A stretch of DNA of 64,000 bases, from contig CAWGPF010000001.1 of the NCBI GenBank assembly GCA_963824395.1, forward strand, positions 2,356,001-2,420,000, in the 5' to 3' direction. This document shows positions 62,257 through 64,000 of the stretch, piece by piece. The notes under the pieces were generated by a model. That model did no database searches, was not told the DNA's origin, and was given only the letters and a program-made list of their open reading frames with translations. Each line of letters opens with the position of its first letter. Within the stretch, counting starts at the first letter, position 1. This DNA comes from 13-2-20CM-66-19 sp963824395. Lineage in GTDB: Bacteria; Pseudomonadota; Gammaproteobacteria; Steroidobacterales; Steroidobacteraceae. The position numbers and the translations under genes were made by a program.

Positions 62257-63378
62257 GTGCGCGCGCTCGACCGAGCGTTCGCCCCCGGCGTCATCTGGGT
62301 ACGCCAGGCGCTGCCCGGGATACTCATCGCGATCCTGCTGGCGCTGCTCGCGCGCGCGATGGCGCAGCAGCTCGCCCAAGGTGCGATCGGGCTGCCGAAG
62401 TTCCCCTTGAGTCCGGTCATGTGCGCGGTGCTGCTGGGCATGCTGTGGCGCAACAGCATCGGCGTGCCGGCCTGGGCCACGTCCGGTCTCAACTGGACCA
62501 TGCACCGCCTGCTGCGCGTCGGCATTGCGCTCGTCGGCCTCCGGCTCACCTTAAGCGGGGCGACCGCGATCGCGGCCACCGCGCTGCCCGTGGCGCTCAT
62601 CTGTCTGTGCGTGGCCCTCGCCGGCGGCATCCTGATCTCGCGCGCGCTCGGCGTGCCGCGGCGCCTCGGCTACCTGCTCGCGATCGGCACTGCGGTGTGC
62701 GGCTGTACCGCGGTGGTCGCCATGTCGCCGGTCATCCGCGCCAGGAGCGCCGAGACCGCCTTCGCCGTCACCTGCGTGGTGCTCTTTGGCTGCACCGCCA
62801 TGCTCCTCTACCCCTGGGTGGCGGGGCACTTCTTCAGCGCCTCCCCGGTGCACGCCGGCGTCTTTCTCGGTACCGCCATCCACGACACCTCGCAGGTGAT
62901 CGGGGCGGCGCTCATCTATTCTCAGCAGGCGGCGGCGCCCGCCGCGCTCGCGGCCGCGAGCGTGGCGAAGCTGATGCGTAACCTCTCGATCGCGGTGCTG
63001 GTGCCGGTCGCGGCTTGGCTCACGCAGCGCCACGAGGCGGGTGAGGGCGCAGAGACGGATGCGCCCGCGGTTGGCGGCGCGGGGCGCACGCCACTCGTGC
63101 CGTTCTTCGTGCTCGCCTTCATCGGCTTCATCGCGCTGCGCACCGCGGGCGATGCCCTGTTCCACGAGGGCGCCGGCTGGCTCGCCCTCGTGAACGGTGG
63201 CTATAGCGCGTCCGACCTGTTCCTCACCTGCGGCATGACGGCCGTCGGTCTGTCGGTCTCCTTCACCGACATGTGGCGCATCGGCTGGCGTCCGCTGGCC
63301 GCAGGCTTCGTGGTGGCGACCCTGGTCGGAGGCTGCAGCCTCCTCTTGAACCTCGGCATGCTGCACTGGCTCGGTTGA
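62257..63378 (+). CDS. YeiH-family putative sulfate exporter
   Basis: 373-residue integral membrane protein, about 10-11 segments. The GVPRRLGYLLAIGTAVCGCTAVVAMSPVI and GTAIHDTSQVIGAALIYSQQ stretches are the conserved YeiH/UPF0324 signatures. GTG at 62257 gives a normal length; earlier in-frame codons lie inside the DUF6356 gene. The sulfate-export role is an annotation convention, with little biochemical support. Confidence 0.9.
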   Translation: MRALDRAFAPGVIWVRQALPGILIAILLALLARAMAQQLAQGAIGLPKFPLSPVMCAVLLGMLWRNSIGVPAWATSGLNWTMHRLLRVGIALVGLRLTLSGATAIAATALPVALICLCVALAGGILISRALGVPRRLGYLLAIGTAVCGCTAVVAMSPVIRARSAETAFAVTCVVLFGCTAMLLYPWVAGHFFSASPVHAGVFLGTAIHDTSQVIGAALIYSQQAAAPAALAAASVAKLMRNLSIAVLVPVAAWLTQRHEAGEGAETDAPAVGGAGRTPLVPFFVLAFIGFIALRTAGDALFHEGAGWLALVNGGYSASDLFLTCGMTAVGLSVSFTDMWRIGWRPLAAGFVVATLVGGCSLLLNLGMLHWLG

Positions 63379-63479
63379 GACGCCCGCGGGCGCCCCGCTC
63401 CGGCGCACGCTAGACTTCCGACGAACATCAAACTGCCCCGGGGCCCTGCAGGGGATTCCCGCGGCCGGAAGGATCAGGC

Positions 63480-64000
63480 ATGGCAAAGGCGCGTTCCTTG
63501 GTTTCGCGGCGGGCGGCAGAGGGTGCGGTGCGCACGCTGCTGCGCTGGGCGGGCGAGGACCCGCGTCGCGAGGGGCTGAAGGACACCCCGCAGCGCGTGG
63601 TGGACGCCTACCGCGACTGGTTCTCCGGCTACGACATCGACCCGGCCGCCTACCTCAGGCGCACCTTCGAGGAGGTGGGCGGTTACGATGAGCTGATCGT
63701 GCTGCGCGACATCTCCTTCGAGTCGCACTGCGAGCACCATATGGCACCCATCATCGGACGCGTGCACGTCGGCTACCTGCCGGCCAGCAAGGTGGTCGGG
63801 ATCAGTAAGCTTGCGCGCGTGGTGGACGGCTACGCGCGGCGCTTCCAGGTCCAGGAGAAGCTCACCGCGCAGATCGCCAACTGCATCACCGACGTGCTCA
63901 AGCCACGCGGTGTCGGGGTGGTGGTCTCGGCGGTGCACGAGTGCATGACCACCCGCGGCGTGCACAAGCGCAACGTCTCGATGGTCACGAGCCGCATGAC
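63480..64000 (+). CDS. folE: GTP cyclohydrolase I (C-terminus beyond window)
   Basis: First enzyme of tetrahydrofolate/tetrahydrobiopterin synthesis, GTP to 7,8-dihydroneopterin triphosphate. 173 codons are visible. Zinc ligands are in FESHCEHHMAPI (Cys and His) and VSAVHECMTTRGVHK (second Cys). EGLKDTPQRVVDAYRDWFSG and YLPASKVVGISKLARVVDGYARRFQVQEKLT are family blocks. ATG at 63480 after GGAAGG. Nearly complete; only the last few residues are cut by the window end. Confidence 0.97.
   Translation, partial: MAKARSLVSRRAAEGAVRTLLRWAGEDPRREGLKDTPQRVVDAYRDWFSGYDIDPAAYLRRTFEEVGGYDELIVLRDISFESHCEHHMAPIIGRVHVGYLPASKVVGISKLARVVDGYARRFQVQEKLTAQIANCITDVLKPRGVGVVVSAVHECMTTRGVHKRNVSMVTSRM

Overview
The window is GC-rich chromosomal DNA from a gammaproteobacterium. 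The order mutS - pncC/thpR - recA - recX - alaS - tRNA-Ser(GCU) is the gammaproteobacterial arrangement. The three TonB-dependent receptors, secreted M20/M24/M61 peptidases and high GC suggest a Nevskiales/Steroidobacterales/Xanthomonadales-like lineage; I cannot fix the genus. The two end genes, mutS (minus strand) and folE (plus strand), run off the window.

Layout. 1-9.7 kb: DNA repair and housekeeping block (mutS, a VapBC-type pair, a secreted M20 peptidase, pncC, thpR, recA, an opposite-strand exported protein, recX, alaS), ending at tRNA-Ser(GCU). 9.7-13.1 kb: remnant of a tRNA-integrated element with an IS6-family insertion sequence, a truncated tyrosine integrase, a Fic protein behind a perfect palindrome and a DUF6933-like protein; a copy of the tRNA 3' end at 13066-13087 marks its far edge. 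13.2-20.5 kb: AraC regulator, GlcG-like protein, aminotransferase, RidA, TonB receptor and PQQ/cytochrome c dehydrogenase. 20.8-35.8 kb: a cluster around a GntR/HutC regulator with permease, class III aminotransferase, FGGY kinase, NagB-like deaminase, HAD phosphatase, two TonB receptors, an M61 peptidase and an SxxK hydrolase. 36-41 kb: assorted metabolic and envelope genes ending at tRNA-Arg(ACG). 41.3-44 kb: poorly coding, apparently decaying DNA. 44-64 kb: lipoproteins, an M24 peptidase, a histidine kinase with a REC-GGDEF-EAL partner, glcF, transporters, a MarR-controlled OMF-EmrA-EmrB efflux operon, an Lrp regulator, a YeiH-like exporter and folE.

How the parts work together. The most interesting unit is the 20.8-35.8 kb cluster. 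A 13-bp motif, ATA[AT][CT][AG]TT[AG][CT]AAT, occurs four times, once in each promoter region, so that every gene of the cluster lies downstream of a copy: gntR itself, the permease-aminotransferase-kinase-deaminase operon, the HAD/TonB-receptor divergent pair and the TonB-receptor/serine-hydrolase divergent pair. This points to one GntR-controlled regulon that takes up and breaks down an unidentified substrate, probably an amino sugar or amino-sugar/peptide conjugate. Its NagB-like deaminase carries Asn at the position of catalytic Asp141. A second structural oddity is that tRNA-Ser(GCU) and tRNA-Arg(ACG), adjacent downstream of alaS-csrA in E. coli and Pseudomonas, are here 31.5 kb apart, with no csrA between alaS and tRNA-Ser.
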